In this document: one piece after another, positions 40,169 to 48,159 of the stretch
How positions within the stretch are numbered: the first letter of the stretch is position 1
Layout of the letters: each line of letters begins with the position of its first letter
NCBI GenBank assembly: GCA_903923345.1
Contig: CAIXXI010000084.1
Span: 1-48,605 of the forward strand
From: an uncultured Burkholderiales bacterium
GTDB lineage: Bacteria > Pseudomonadota > Gammaproteobacteria > Burkholderiales > Burkholderiaceae_E
Direction: 5' to 3'
Length of the DNA: 48,605 bases
Translations under genes and position numbers: made by a program
The notes under the pieces: model-generated
Told to the model about the DNA's origin: nothing
Seen by the model: only the letters and a program-made list of their open reading frames with translations
Databases searched by the model: none

Positions 40169-41956
40169 ATGTTAACCGAACACAAACAGCGCATTGCCGC
40201 TGCCTTCGAGGCTGCGGCCGCACAACTCGCTCACGCGATGGGCGACCCCGCGCTCATCGACACCGTGACCCGCGCCCGTGCGATCCTCGATCGCCCCAAG
40301 CAGGCCGATCACGGCGACCTGGCCTGCAACCTCGCCTTGCAGGTGGCTAAGCCGCTCAAGGGCAATCCCCGGGCGATCGCCCAATCGCTGATCGATGCGG
40401 TGCGGGCTTCTGAAGCCGGCGAACTGATCGAGTCGGCCGAGATCGCAGGCCCGGGCTTTATCAACCTGCGCCTGCAACCTCAGGCCAAGCGCGCCGTGGT
40501 GCATCGCATTTTCGAGCAGGCCGAGCGCTTCGGTCGAGGCGACGAGGCGCAGGGCCGCAAGGTGCTGGTCGAGTTCGTCTCGGCCAACCCGACCGGTCCG
40601 CTGCATGTCGGGCATGGACGACAGGGCGCCCTGGGCGATGCGATCGCCGCGCTGCTCGAGGCGGGTGGCTGGCAGGTGCAGCGCGAGTTCTACTACAACG
40701 ATGCCGGCGCACAGATCGCCAACCTCGCCCTGTCCGTTCAGGCCCGCGCCCGAGGCATCGGACCGGACGACGAAGCCTTCCCGAAGGATGGCTATCGGGG
40801 TGAGTACATTGCCGACATCGCCCGCGACTACATGGCAGGCAACACGGTTTCGGCGCAGCGTGTCGAGCCGGTGACCGGTCGCGCCGATCCCGAGGACCTT
40901 GAATCGATCCGGGCCTTTGCGGTCGCCAGCCTGCGCCATGAACAGGACCTCGACCTGCAGGCCTTCGGCGTGCGCTTCGACATGTACTACCTGGAGTCCT
41001 CGCTGTACAGCGACGGCAAGGTCGAGGCTGCAGTCGATGGCCTGATCCGCGCCGGCCGAACCTTCGAGCACGAGGGCGCGCTGTGGCTGCGCAGCACCGA
41101 CTACGGTGACGACAAGGACCGCGTGATGCGCAAGTCCGACGGCGGCTACACCTATTTCGTGCCGGATGTCGCCTATCACGTCACCAAGTGGCAGCGCGGC
41201 TTTGCCAAGGCGATCAACATTCAGGGCTCCGATCATCACGGCACGATTGCCCGCGTGCGCGCCGGGCTTCAGGCGCTAGATATCGGCATCCCGCAGGGCT
41301 ATCCCGACTATGTGCTGCACAAGATGGTGACCGTGATGCGCGGCGGCGAGGAGGTGAAGATCTCCAAGCGGGCCGGCTCCTACGTGACCCTGCGCGACCT
41401 GATCGAATGGTCGGGCGGCATCGCGGCCGATGGGTCGCTGCCCGAAGGCCTCAGCCGCGATGACGCGATCCGGCGCGGCCGCGACGCGGTGCGATTTTTT
41501 CTGATCCAGCGCAAGGCCGACAGCGAGTTCGTCTTCGATGTCGATCTGGCGCTGGCCCGCTCGGACGATAACCCGGTCTATTACGTGCAGTACGCCCATG
41601 CGCGTATCTGCTCAGTGCTGTCGCAATGGCAGGCAGCGCATCCCGGTCTTGATCTGCGCTCGCTCGAGTCGGCGGATCTGTCGCCACTCACCAGTGCGCG
41701 AGAGTATTCGCTGATGGGTCGACTGGCTGAATATCCGGATGTCCTGCGCGATGCAGCCGATGAACTGGCACCGCACACCTTGGCTTTCTGGCTCAAGGAC
41801 CTGGCCGCCGAGTTCCACGGCTACTATAACGCCGAGCGTTTTCTGGTCGACCAGGCCTTGCTGCGCGATGCCCGGCTGGCCTTGCTGCTCGCGACGCGCC
41901 AGGTGCTTCGAAACGGACTCAGCCTGATCGGTGTGTCCACCCCGGAACGAATGTGA
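40169..41956 (+). CDS. argS: Arginyl-tRNA synthetase
   Basis: A 595-aa class-I aminoacyl-tRNA synthetase. The HIGH-type motif is in VSANPTGPLHVGHGRQGALG, the KMSK region is the lysine-containing EEVKISKRAGSYVTLRDL, and the N-terminal additional domain (~1-110) and C-terminal DALR helical domain (ending RQVLRNGLSLIGVSTPERM) are both present. Start ATG 40169 matches the usual N-terminus (MLTEHKQRIAAAFEAA); the frame is open further left but overlaps the divergent VOC gene region. It leads an argS, SPOR gene, dsbA series, a common betaproteobacterial order. Confidence 0.96.
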   Translation: MLTEHKQRIAAAFEAAAAQLAHAMGDPALIDTVTRARAILDRPKQADHGDLACNLALQVAKPLKGNPRAIAQSLIDAVRASEAGELIESAEIAGPGFINLRLQPQAKRAVVHRIFEQAERFGRGDEAQGRKVLVEFVSANPTGPLHVGHGRQGALGDAIAALLEAGGWQVQREFYYNDAGAQIANLALSVQARARGIGPDDEAFPKDGYRGEYIADIARDYMAGNTVSAQRVEPVTGRADPEDLESIRAFAVASLRHEQDLDLQAFGVRFDMYYLESSLYSDGKVEAAVDGLIRAGRTFEHEGALWLRSTDYGDDKDRVMRKSDGGYTYFVPDVAYHVTKWQRGFAKAINIQGSDHHGTIARVRAGLQALDIGIPQGYPDYVLHKMVTVMRGGEEVKISKRAGSYVTLRDLIEWSGGIAADGSLPEGLSRDDAIRRGRDAVRFFLIQRKADSEFVFDVDLALARSDDNPVYYVQYAHARICSVLSQWQAAHPGLDLRSLESADLSPLTSAREYSLMGRLAEYPDVLRDAADELAPHTLAFWLKDLAAEFHGYYNAERFLVDQALLRDARLALLLATRQVLRNGLSLIGVSTPERM

Positions 41957-41966
41957 GGGCCATCCC

Positions 41967-42671
41967 ATGCTGAACGCAGCCGGTCAAACCATGCCCTCGA
42001 CGCCCGCCGCTGCAAGCGCAGCCCCGGCCGCTCGACGCCGCGCTCGCGGGCTGCAGCGTGGTGGGACCCTGTTCGGCCTGATCGTCGGCCTGTTGGTCGG
42101 ACTCGGAATCGCGGTGGCAGTGGCGCTCTTCATGTCGCGCTCTTCGATGCAGTTCACCGACAAGACCCGCCGTCCGGCTGACCGTACCGTCGAGCCAGCG
42201 ACCAAGACCGACGAATTGCCCGACCCGAATCGCAGTGGCCAGAAGGGTCGCCCGTCAGCGATCGATTCAGCCAATGCGCCGCCCCAGCAGTCGGTCTACC
42301 CGCCTCAGCCCGACCTCGCGCCCGAGCCGACCGTCCCGGCTCAGGACGGCACTGCACCGGCGACCCCAGCCGCCCCGGCCGAATCCGGCGCAAGCCCGGC
42401 GCCGACCCCTGCACCCGCCCCGGCCGAGCCCGAGCGACCCGCGTCCTACGTTCTGCAGGCGGGCGCGTTCAAGGGTCAGGAAGATGCCGAAAGCATGAAG
42501 GCCCGGCTGGCGCTGATCGGTGTCGAAGCCAGGATTGTCACTGCCGAAGTCAACGGCACCACCTTCTACCGCGTCAGAGTGGGGCCCTACGGGCAACTCG
42601 AAGACCTGAATCGCGTTCGCAGCCGACTCGCCGACAACGGTGTCGAGGCGTCCGTGGTTCGCCAACGATGA
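41967..42671 (+). CDS. SPOR-domain cell division protein, FtsN/DedD-like
   Basis: A 234-aa bitopic inner-membrane protein: a short basic cytoplasmic N-terminus (RRRARGLQRGG), a TM helix (~36-58, LIVGLLVGLGIAVAVALFM), a long periplasmic Pro/Ala linker (~60-155), and a C-terminal SPOR domain (~158-234: YVLQAGAFKGQEDAESMKAR ... RVRVGPYGQLEDLNRVRSRL). SPOR domains bind denuded peptidoglycan glycans at the septum. Start ATG 41967 lies 10 bp after the argS stop. The architecture fits an FtsN-like divisome component. Confidence 0.88.
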   Translation: MLNAAGQTMPSTPAAASAAPAARRRARGLQRGGTLFGLIVGLLVGLGIAVAVALFMSRSSMQFTDKTRRPADRTVEPATKTDELPDPNRSGQKGRPSAIDSANAPPQQSVYPPQPDLAPEPTVPAQDGTAPATPAAPAESGASPAPTPAPAPAEPERPASYVLQAGAFKGQEDAESMKARLALIGVEARIVTAEVNGTTFYRVRVGPYGQLEDLNRVRSRLADNGVEASVVRQR

Positions 42672-42681
42672 AAGGATTGTC

Positions 42682-43317
42682 ATGACCCACCCTGTTCGCC
42701 GCCATGTCCTTGCTGCCCTCGGCATCGCCGGTCTGACGCCTGCTGCCTTCGCCCAGGGGGGCGGCGGCGAGGGATTTGAATTCAAGTCGGTCAAACCGCC
42801 GGCACCCAGCGACGCCGCGCCCGGCAAGATCGAAGTGGTCGAGTTCTTCTGGTACGGCTGCCCGCATTGCCACGGCCTTGAGCCGGCACTCAAGGACTGG
42901 CTCAAGCGCCTGCCCTCGGATGTCTCCTTTCGGAAGGTGCATGTGCCCTGGCAGGTGCAGGCGCACCAGCAACTCTTCTTTGCGCTCGAGAGCCTGAACC
43001 TGACCGACTCGATGAACGAGAAGGTGTTTGTCGCGATCCACACCGACCGTAACAAGCTCGATACCCCCGAGGCGATGGCCGATCTGCTGGCCAAAAGCGG
43101 CGTCGATCGCAAGCAGTTCCTCGATGCCTACGGATCCTTCGGCGTCAAGGCCCGGGTGCAACGTGCCACGCAGCTTGCAGCCGCCTACAAGATCGACGGG
43201 GTACCGACCTTCGGCATCGCCGGCAAGTTCATCACCTCGCCGTCCATGGCCGGCTCCAACGGCAATTCGCTGAAGATCCTCGACACCCTGATCGATCGGG
43301 TGCGCAAGGGCGCCTGA
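42682..43317 (+). CDS. dsbA: Thiol:disulfide interchange protein DsbA
   Basis: A 211-aa periplasmic oxidase that introduces disulfide bonds into exported proteins. A signal peptide (~1-24, cleavage after AFA) precedes the thioredoxin fold; the active site is EFFWYGCPHCHGLEP (Cys60-P-H-Cys63), the helical insertion follows, and the cis-Pro loop is KIDGVPTFGIAGKF. AAAGGA lies five bases before ATG 42682. It is 10 bp downstream of the SPOR gene. dsbB is not in the window. Confidence 0.94.
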   Translation: MTHPVRRHVLAALGIAGLTPAAFAQGGGGEGFEFKSVKPPAPSDAAPGKIEVVEFFWYGCPHCHGLEPALKDWLKRLPSDVSFRKVHVPWQVQAHQQLFFALESLNLTDSMNEKVFVAIHTDRNKLDTPEAMADLLAKSGVDRKQFLDAYGSFGVKARVQRATQLAAAYKIDGVPTFGIAGKFITSPSMAGSNGNSLKILDTLIDRVRKGA

Positions 43318-43336
43318 GTTCACAAGGCCCGGCACC

Positions 43337-44107
43337 GTGGCAGCGGCTGCTCGAATCGTCAGCCTGGTGCCCAGCCTCACCGAGCTGCTGTTCGAGCTCG
43401 GTCTGGGCGAGCAGCTGGTCGGTCGCACCGGCTTTTGCATCCACCCGCGCGACGCGGTGCGGGCGGTGCCCAAGGTCGGTGGCACCAAGGATGTCGATGT
43501 CGAGGCCGTCCTGGCCTTGCGACCCACCCATCTGGTGGTCAATGTCGATGAGAACGAAAAGCCCACGGTCGACCGACTGGCCCGCGACATCGGTCAGGTG
43601 ATCGTCACCCATCCGCTGCGTGCCCGCGACAACCTTGAGCTGTACCGTCAGTTTGGCGAGGCCTTCGATCGCAGGCCGCAGGCGCAGCAGCTGTACGAGC
43701 GCTTCGAGGCGGTGCTGCAGTCGGTGCAGACCGCCCGCTGGACGCAGCGTCAGGTGGTCTATCTGATCTGGAAGGGTCCCTGGATGACCGTCAGTGACCA
43801 GACCTACATTGCCGACATGCTGATGCAGGTCGGGCTGAGGACGATCGCACCCGAATCGGCCCGGCGCTATCCGGAGCTCGACTTCGCGGCCTGGCCCGCG
43901 TCACAGGCGGATGCCGTGCTGTTCTCGAGTGAACCCTACCGGTTCGGCGAACGCGATCTGATCGAGTTTTCGACCGCGCATGGGCTGGCGCCTGCCCGAT
44001 GCCGGCTGATCGACGGCGAGATGACCTCCTGGTACGGCTCGCGGGCCATCGATGGCTTGGCCTATCTCGCCCGGTTTCGCCAGTCATTGGACGAGGCTCT
44101 GGAATGA
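43337..44107 (+). CDS. BtuF-like helical-backbone metal/cobalamin-binding protein without signal peptide
   Basis: A 256-aa protein of the cluster-A-III (BtuF/FhuD/TroA-like) binding proteins: RIVSLVPSLTELLFELGLGE and VRAVPKVGGTKDVDVEAVLA, then ALRPTHLVVNVDENEKP, are typical of the vitamin-B12/metal periplasmic receptors. Unlike BtuF, it begins directly with the mature fold at GTG 43337 and has no hydrophobic signal sequence, and there is no ABC permease or ATPase nearby. Either the protein is cytoplasmic, or a start further upstream was missed; the upstream 19 bases and the dsbA stop leave no room. Its stop overlaps the rlpA ATG by 4 bp. Confidence 0.82.
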   Translation: MAAAARIVSLVPSLTELLFELGLGEQLVGRTGFCIHPRDAVRAVPKVGGTKDVDVEAVLALRPTHLVVNVDENEKPTVDRLARDIGQVIVTHPLRARDNLELYRQFGEAFDRRPQAQQLYERFEAVLQSVQTARWTQRQVVYLIWKGPWMTVSDQTYIADMLMQVGLRTIAPESARRYPELDFAAWPASQADAVLFSSEPYRFGERDLIEFSTAHGLAPARCRLIDGEMTSWYGSRAIDGLAYLARFRQSLDEALE

Positions 44108-44856
44108 GGCTGGCCCGGTCCCTGAGTGCGGGCTGGTCAGCGTTGATTCTCGCAGGCGTTCTGGCCGGCTGCAGCAGTGCCCCGAAGCGTGCGCCGCAGG
44201 GTCCGGCTCCCTCGGGGGCACTGGGCGCGCCGGCCGCTTCCGGCGGCTATTTCCAGGACGATGGGCCGGGCGATCGGGCGGCGCCATCGGCGGATGTCCT
44301 GCCGGATCCGACGCCTCGGGTCGAGCCGATGCATCGCTTCGCCAACCGGCCCTATACCGTGATGGGCCGCCAGTATGTGCCTCGAACCGGACTGACCGAA
44401 TACCGCGAACGCGGCATGGCGTCGTGGTACGGACGCAAGTTCCATGGGCGCAACACATCGAGTGGCGAGCCTTACGACATGTACGGCCTGACGGCGGCGC
44501 ACCCGACCCTGCCGATTCCGAGCTATGTCCGCGTCACCCATGTGCGCAGCGGCCGCAGCGTGGTGGTGAGGGTCAATGATCGCGGCCCCTTTCTGAACGA
44601 TCGCATCATCGACCTGTCCCTGACCGGGGCCTCCCGACTGGGCTACCTGCAGGCGGGCACCGCAGAGGTGGAGGTTGAATTGCTCGCCTCACCGGATGGC
44701 TGGTCGCAAACCGCCATGGCCCGCGCTACACCGACCCTGAATGTGCCCGCCGATCCTCCTTCGGGCTTTGCTGGCCGGGCCGAAGCGCAGCTCAACGGGC
44801 CGACGATCGAATCGATCATCGAAGACCGGCTCGGGCGCAGCGGCACCCAGCCTTAA
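44104..44856 (+). CDS. rlpA: RlpA-family septal ring lipoprotein
   Basis: A 250-aa outer-membrane lipoprotein. A signal peptide with lipobox LAGC (Cys23) is followed by a Pro-rich linker and the double-psi beta-barrel domain (~103-195): GMASWYGRKFHGRNTSSGEP, AAHPTLPIPSYVRVTHV and VVVRVNDRGPFLNDRIIDLS, containing the His and Asp expected for lytic transglycosylase activity on denuded glycans. No C-terminal SPOR domain is present, unlike P. aeruginosa RlpA. Start ATG 44104 overlaps the BtuF-like stop; the frame extends further upstream only as a shadow. It overlaps the rsmI end by 4 bp tail to tail. Confidence 0.9.
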   Translation: MRLARSLSAGWSALILAGVLAGCSSAPKRAPQGPAPSGALGAPAASGGYFQDDGPGDRAAPSADVLPDPTPRVEPMHRFANRPYTVMGRQYVPRTGLTEYRERGMASWYGRKFHGRNTSSGEPYDMYGLTAAHPTLPIPSYVRVTHVRSGRSVVVRVNDRGPFLNDRIIDLSLTGASRLGYLQAGTAEVEVELLASPDGWSQTAMARATPTLNVPADPPSGFAGRAEAQLNGPTIESIIEDRLGRSGTQP

Positions 44857-45773
44857 TCCGACGTCGAGTCGCTGTCGGACGCCTCGTCCTGTGCGCTTTC
44901 GCCGCGCAACTCAAGCGCCCGTCGATACAGATCATTGGCCCGCAGGGGCGTGAGCCGTGCCGCGATTCGGGCCGCCTGGCGCACGGGCAGTTCGGCACAC
45001 AAGGCGCGCAGCAGCTCATCGACCGGCTGCGATTGCGCCGGCCCGGGTGGGGCGGCATCGAAGGCGACCACGAATTCGCCTCGGCGCCGATCGCTGTCGG
45101 CCGCGAGCCATGCGGGCAGGTCGCCGGCCCGGCCGCGATGGATCTGCTCGAATCGCTTGGTGAGTTCGCGACCCAGCACGACGATCCGATCGGGTTCGAG
45201 CACGGCGGCCAGATCGTCGACCGACTCAGTGATGCGATGGGGCGATTCGTAGAAGACCACGATGGCATCACTGGGCGCGAGCGCCTCGAGACGCTCGCGG
45301 CGGGCCTTCGGGCGCGCCGGCAAAAACCCTTCGAAGCGAAATCGCGATTCCGAAAACCCGGCCACTGACAGCAGCGCAGCAACCGCCGATGGACCCGGCA
45401 CCGGCACCACCGGCAACTGGGCGGCATGAACCGCGGCCACCACCCGCGCACCGGGATCGCTGATGCCGGGCGTGCCGGCATCGCTGGTCAGGGCAACCGC
45501 CTGCCCAGCCAGGATGCGCTCCACCACGGTCTGGGCGGTGCGGGCCTCGTTGTGCGCATGACTGGCCATCACGGCGGGTCTGGCGCCGATGTGATCGAGC
45601 AGCACGCGGGCCACTCGGGTGTCCTCGGCCGCCACCAGGTCGACCGTTCGCAGTACCTCGATCGCCCTAAGCCCGAGGTCGGAGAGGTGCCCGATCGGAG
45701 TAGCCACTACGTATAATCCGGCGGGTAACGCGCCCGGTTCGGGTCGCGGCCTTTCACTGTCCAGGGGCGTCAT
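44853..45773 (-). CDS. rsmI: 16S rRNA (cytidine-1402-2'-O) methyltransferase RsmI
   Basis: A 306-aa SAM-dependent methyltransferase of the tetrapyrrole-methylase fold. The typical start GLYVVATPIGHLSDLGLRAI, then LVAAEDTRVARVLLDHIG, SHAHNEARTAQ, ALTSDAGTPGISDPGARVV, PVPGPSAVAALLSVAG and FEGFLPARPKARRERLEAL identify RsmI, which 2'-O-methylates C1402 in the ribosomal decoding site. ATG 45773 is preferred; two in-frame starts further out (45794, 45803) would lie inside the opposing gene. Its ATG interlocks with the ATG of the divergent LpoA-like gene (CATG at 45771-45774). Confidence 0.94.
   Translation of the reverse strand: MTPLDSERPRPEPGALPAGLYVVATPIGHLSDLGLRAIEVLRTVDLVAAEDTRVARVLLDHIGARPAVMASHAHNEARTAQTVVERILAGQAVALTSDAGTPGISDPGARVVAAVHAAQLPVVPVPGPSAVAALLSVAGFSESRFRFEGFLPARPKARRERLEALAPSDAIVVFYESPHRITESVDDLAAVLEPDRIVVLGRELTKRFEQIHRGRAGDLPAWLAADSDRRRGEFVVAFDAAPPGPAQSQPVDELLRALCAELPVRQAARIAARLTPLRANDLYRRALELRGESAQDEASDSDSTSD
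45712..45717 (+). promoter_or_regulatory. -10 consensus TATAAT upstream of the LpoA-like gene
   Basis: A perfect TATAAT lies 55 bp upstream of ATG 45772, inside the N-terminal coding part of the divergent rsmI gene. The region 17 bp further upstream (GCCCGA) is not a good -35. It is the best -10 match in the window. Confidence 0.4.
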
Positions 45774-46923
45774 GAGGTCTCGTCGGTCGGTCATTCGCGC
45801 CATGGCGCTGGTCAGTCTGCCGGCGTTGACGCTTTCTCCATTGTCCGCCCTGGGTCAGACGGCGGCAAACAACGCCCCGGCCCAGCCTGCTCCCTATGCG
45901 CGCTTTGGTAAAGGGCCCACTGTATTCGCCGTGCTGTTGCCGCCTCGCGGCGGGGCATTCGACCGTGCCGCCGATTGCGTGCTGGCCGGGATCAGGGCAG
46001 CGCATTCGATTGATGGTGCCGAGATTTCCGTGGACGCCATCGTGTCGCTCGAAGACCCGGCAGGGCTCTCGGCCACATTGACCTCTCTGCGCGATCGTGG
46101 CGTGAAGTTCGTGATCGGCCCGCTGACCCGTAACGGCGCCAACGCCGTGCGCACCCTGGACGCCGTCGAAGTGCCGACCCTCGTCCTGAACCTGCCTGAG
46201 GGCGATCTGTCCGCGCGCTCCAGTTCTCGGGCGGTGTACTTCGGTCTGGCCATCGAGTCCGAGTCGCGCCAGGCGGCTTCACAGGCCTTTGCCCAGGGCC
46301 TCGCCCTGGATGGCGGGCGCAAGCCGCGGGCCCTGATGATCGTGGCCGACAACCGCCTGTCCGTTCGCAGCGCGGTGGCTTTCACCGAGGAATGGCAATC
46401 GCTGGGCGGTGAACTGAGCGATCCAATCGAATTCACCGGCGATCGCCCGCCCAGAGATCTGCGGGCCCGCCTGGGCACGCCGGCGCCCGACGTCGCCTTT
46501 CTGGCGATGACCCCCGAGCAGGCTCGGGGCGTGCGCCGCGAGCTCGACCCAAAAATGCTCGCCTGGGGCACATCGCAAGTCAGCATCGGCAATACCCGCA
46601 CGCTGCGCCTGCCCGAACTCGACGGGCTTCGGGTGCTCGAGATGCCCTGGCATGTCGAACCCGAGCATCCCGCGGTCATGGCCTATCCCAAAGCGCCCGC
46701 CCACTACAGTGTCGAGATGCAGCGTCTGTATGCGCTGGGCATCGATGCCTTTCGGCTGGCCCGTCAGATGCACGCGGGCGGCGCCTCGTTTGAACTCGAT
46801 GGCGTGACCGGTCGGTTGCGCTACGACAGTCAGGGGGTGGCGCGCATCGACCGGGTTTCGGTGCCGGCTCAATACCGCACCGGCCGTCCGATGCCCATCC
46901 AGGGCCCCGCCGGCTCGAACTGA
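45772..46923 (+). CDS. Penicillin-binding protein activator, LpoA (LppC)-like
   Basis: A 383-aa exported protein with the periplasmic-binding-protein fold of LpoA's C-terminal domain: VFAVLLPPRGGAFDRAADCV, AEISVDAIVSLEDPAGL, VKFVIGPLTRNGANAVRTLD, LMIVADNRLSVRSAVAFTEE and PDVAFLAMTPEQARGVR. Gene context (divergent from rsmI, followed by yraN) is that of lpoA, which stimulates PBP1A from the outer membrane. Differences: no lipobox Cys is seen in the signal sequence (SLPALTLSPLSALGQ), so it may be soluble in the periplasm, and the N-terminal TPR-like domain of E. coli LpoA (678 aa) is absent. AGGGG lies before ATG 45772. PBP activation is inference. Confidence 0.82.
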   Translation: MRSRRSVIRAMALVSLPALTLSPLSALGQTAANNAPAQPAPYARFGKGPTVFAVLLPPRGGAFDRAADCVLAGIRAAHSIDGAEISVDAIVSLEDPAGLSATLTSLRDRGVKFVIGPLTRNGANAVRTLDAVEVPTLVLNLPEGDLSARSSSRAVYFGLAIESESRQAASQAFAQGLALDGGRKPRALMIVADNRLSVRSAVAFTEEWQSLGGELSDPIEFTGDRPPRDLRARLGTPAPDVAFLAMTPEQARGVRRELDPKMLAWGTSQVSIGNTRTLRLPELDGLRVLEMPWHVEPEHPAVMAYPKAPAHYSVEMQRLYALGIDAFRLARQMHAGGASFELDGVTGRLRYDSQGVARIDRVSVPAQYRTGRPMPIQGPAGSN

Positions 46924-46989
46924 TCGCAGCCGGTCACACCGCGCTCGCCTGAGCGGCCGGATCGGCCGGCCGTGCCGGGAGTCCACTCG

Positions 46990-47352
46990 ATGCCAGCCCC
47001 CCGCCAGCGACAGGGTTTCGATGCAGAAGACCGGGCGATGGCCTTTCTCGAGGCCAAGGGCCTGCAGACGGTGGAGCGCAATGTCCGGTTTCGCGGCGGC
47101 GAAATCGACCTGGTCATGCGCGACGGGCCCGACTGGGTTTTTGTCGAAGTCCGCGCGCGGGCCGATGCCCGCTTCGGCGGGGCTGCCGCCAGCGTCGGTC
47201 CGACCAAGCAGCGCCGTCTGGTTCGGGCAGCCCAGCTCTACCTGATGCGCCGCTTCGGTCAGCGAGGCTGGCCCGCCTGCCGTTTTGACGTGGTCGCCTT
47301 CGAGGCCGGGGTGCCGAGCTGGATCCGCGCCGCGTTTGTGCTGCAAGGCTAG
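46990..47352 (+). CDS. yraN: YraN/UPF0102 family protein
   Basis: A 120-aa protein with the restriction-endonuclease-like core of UPF0102: GFDAEDRAMAFLEAKGLQTV, then NVRFRGGEIDLVMRDG and WVFVEVRARAD, giving the E-I-D...E-V-R (Mg-binding D/E-x-K-like) pattern in which Lys is replaced by Arg. A nuclease or DNA-processing role has been suggested for the family but is not established. Start ATG 46990 follows GGGAG eight bases upstream; a GTG at 46972 is an alternative. It sits between the LpoA-like and BON genes, as in the E. coli yraLMNOP region, but without the diaA gene between yraN and dolP. Confidence 0.9.
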   Translation: MPAPRQRQGFDAEDRAMAFLEAKGLQTVERNVRFRGGEIDLVMRDGPDWVFVEVRARADARFGGAAASVGPTKQRRLVRAAQLYLMRRFGQRGWPACRFDVVAFEAGVPSWIRAAFVLQG

Positions 47353-47366
47353 GCGACAGCCCGCGA

Positions 47367-47372
47367 TACACT
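47367..47372 (+). promoter_or_regulatory. -10-like TACACT before the BON lipoprotein gene
   Basis: TACACT lies 21 bp upstream of ATG 47394 and AGGAG at 47384-47388 is the ribosome-binding site. With only 41 bp between yraN and this gene, it may be an internal promoter; the -35 is poor. Confidence 0.3.
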
Positions 47373-47393
47373 TCACCGTTTCCAGGAGCTGCC

Positions 47394-47999
47394 ATGCGAT
47401 CGAACCGTCGCCCATTTCTTGCCGCCCTGTTGGCATCCAGCCTGCTGGTCAGCGGCTGTATTCCGGTGGTTGCCACCGGCATGGCAGTCGGTGCATTCGC
47501 GGCCCTTGACCGCCGATCCGTTGGCACACAGACCGATGACACCCAAATCGAGTTGCGTGGCAGCAGCCGCCTGTCCGATGCGATGAAAGGCTCGGCTGGC
47601 GTGGTGATCACCAGCTTCAACCGCCGTGTGCTGCTCACCGGGCAGGTGCCCGACGCCGCCGCCAAAGCGGATGCTGAGCGGGCACTGCGCGCGGTCAATG
47701 GCGTGCGCGAGGTGTACAACGAGCTCGAAATCGGACCGCGGGTCTCGGTCACGACCCTGGCCAACGACACCGCCCTGACCGCGCGCGTGAAAGCCTCCTT
47801 CGTGGAGCAAAAGGTGCTCGACTCCAATGCGGTCAAGATCGTCACTGAAAATGGCGTCGTCTACCTCATGGGGCTGGTCACCAACAGGGAAGGCCCCGGC
47901 TATGCCACCGTGGCCAGCCGGGTCTCGGGTGTGCGGCGGGTGGTCACCCTGTTCGAGTACATCAGCGAAGACGAACTGGCGCGACTCAAGGCGCGCTGA
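47394..47999 (+). CDS. dolP: BON-domain outer-membrane lipoprotein, DolP (YraP)-like
   Basis: A 201-aa lipoprotein: signal peptide with lipobox LVSGC (Cys22), then a hydrophobic glycine/alanine stretch, and two BON domains (~55-120, with VVITSFNRRVLLTGQVPDAA and ALRAVNGVREVYNELEIG; ~125-195, with SNAVKIVTENGVVYLMGLVT and VASRVSGVRRVVTLFEYI). BON domains bind anionic phospholipids, and DolP supports outer-membrane integrity and BAM function in E. coli. Position behind yraN supports the name. It ends eight bases before a GC hairpin at 48007. Confidence 0.9.
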   Translation: MRSNRRPFLAALLASSLLVSGCIPVVATGMAVGAFAALDRRSVGTQTDDTQIELRGSSRLSDAMKGSAGVVITSFNRRVLLTGQVPDAAAKADAERALRAVNGVREVYNELEIGPRVSVTTLANDTALTARVKASFVEQKVLDSNAVKIVTENGVVYLMGLVTNREGPGYATVASRVSGVRRVVTLFEYISEDELARLKAR

Positions 48000-48006
48000 C
48001 CACCGC

Positions 48007-48023
48007 CGGGGTGCTGCGCCCCG
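48007..48023 (+). terminator. Short GC hairpin after dolP
   Basis: CGGGG (48007-48011) pairs with CCCCG (48019-48023), extended by a T-G and a G-C pair over a three-base loop. It starts 8 bp after the dolP stop. No T-run follows, so an intrinsic terminator is only possible. Confidence 0.35.
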
Positions 48024-48159
48024 ACGTCTGTCGTCTCCGGATTCGGGCGCAATGCCTCGCTTCGGTTTGGTCCAACCGTCAATCGGAACGGCCCAACGGT
48101 ATGTGACAAACTGGCTACGCTAGCGTTCTGATGCGCATTCTGGTGCATCGAAACGCGAG

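Noticed and set aside
40172..41239. 355-codon minus-strand frame opposite argS
   Set aside because: Shadow of argS in the antisense direction; nothing recognisable.
46279..47436. 385-codon minus-strand frame opposite the LpoA-like and yraN genes
   Set aside because: Spans two convincing genes on the other strand and shows no domain.
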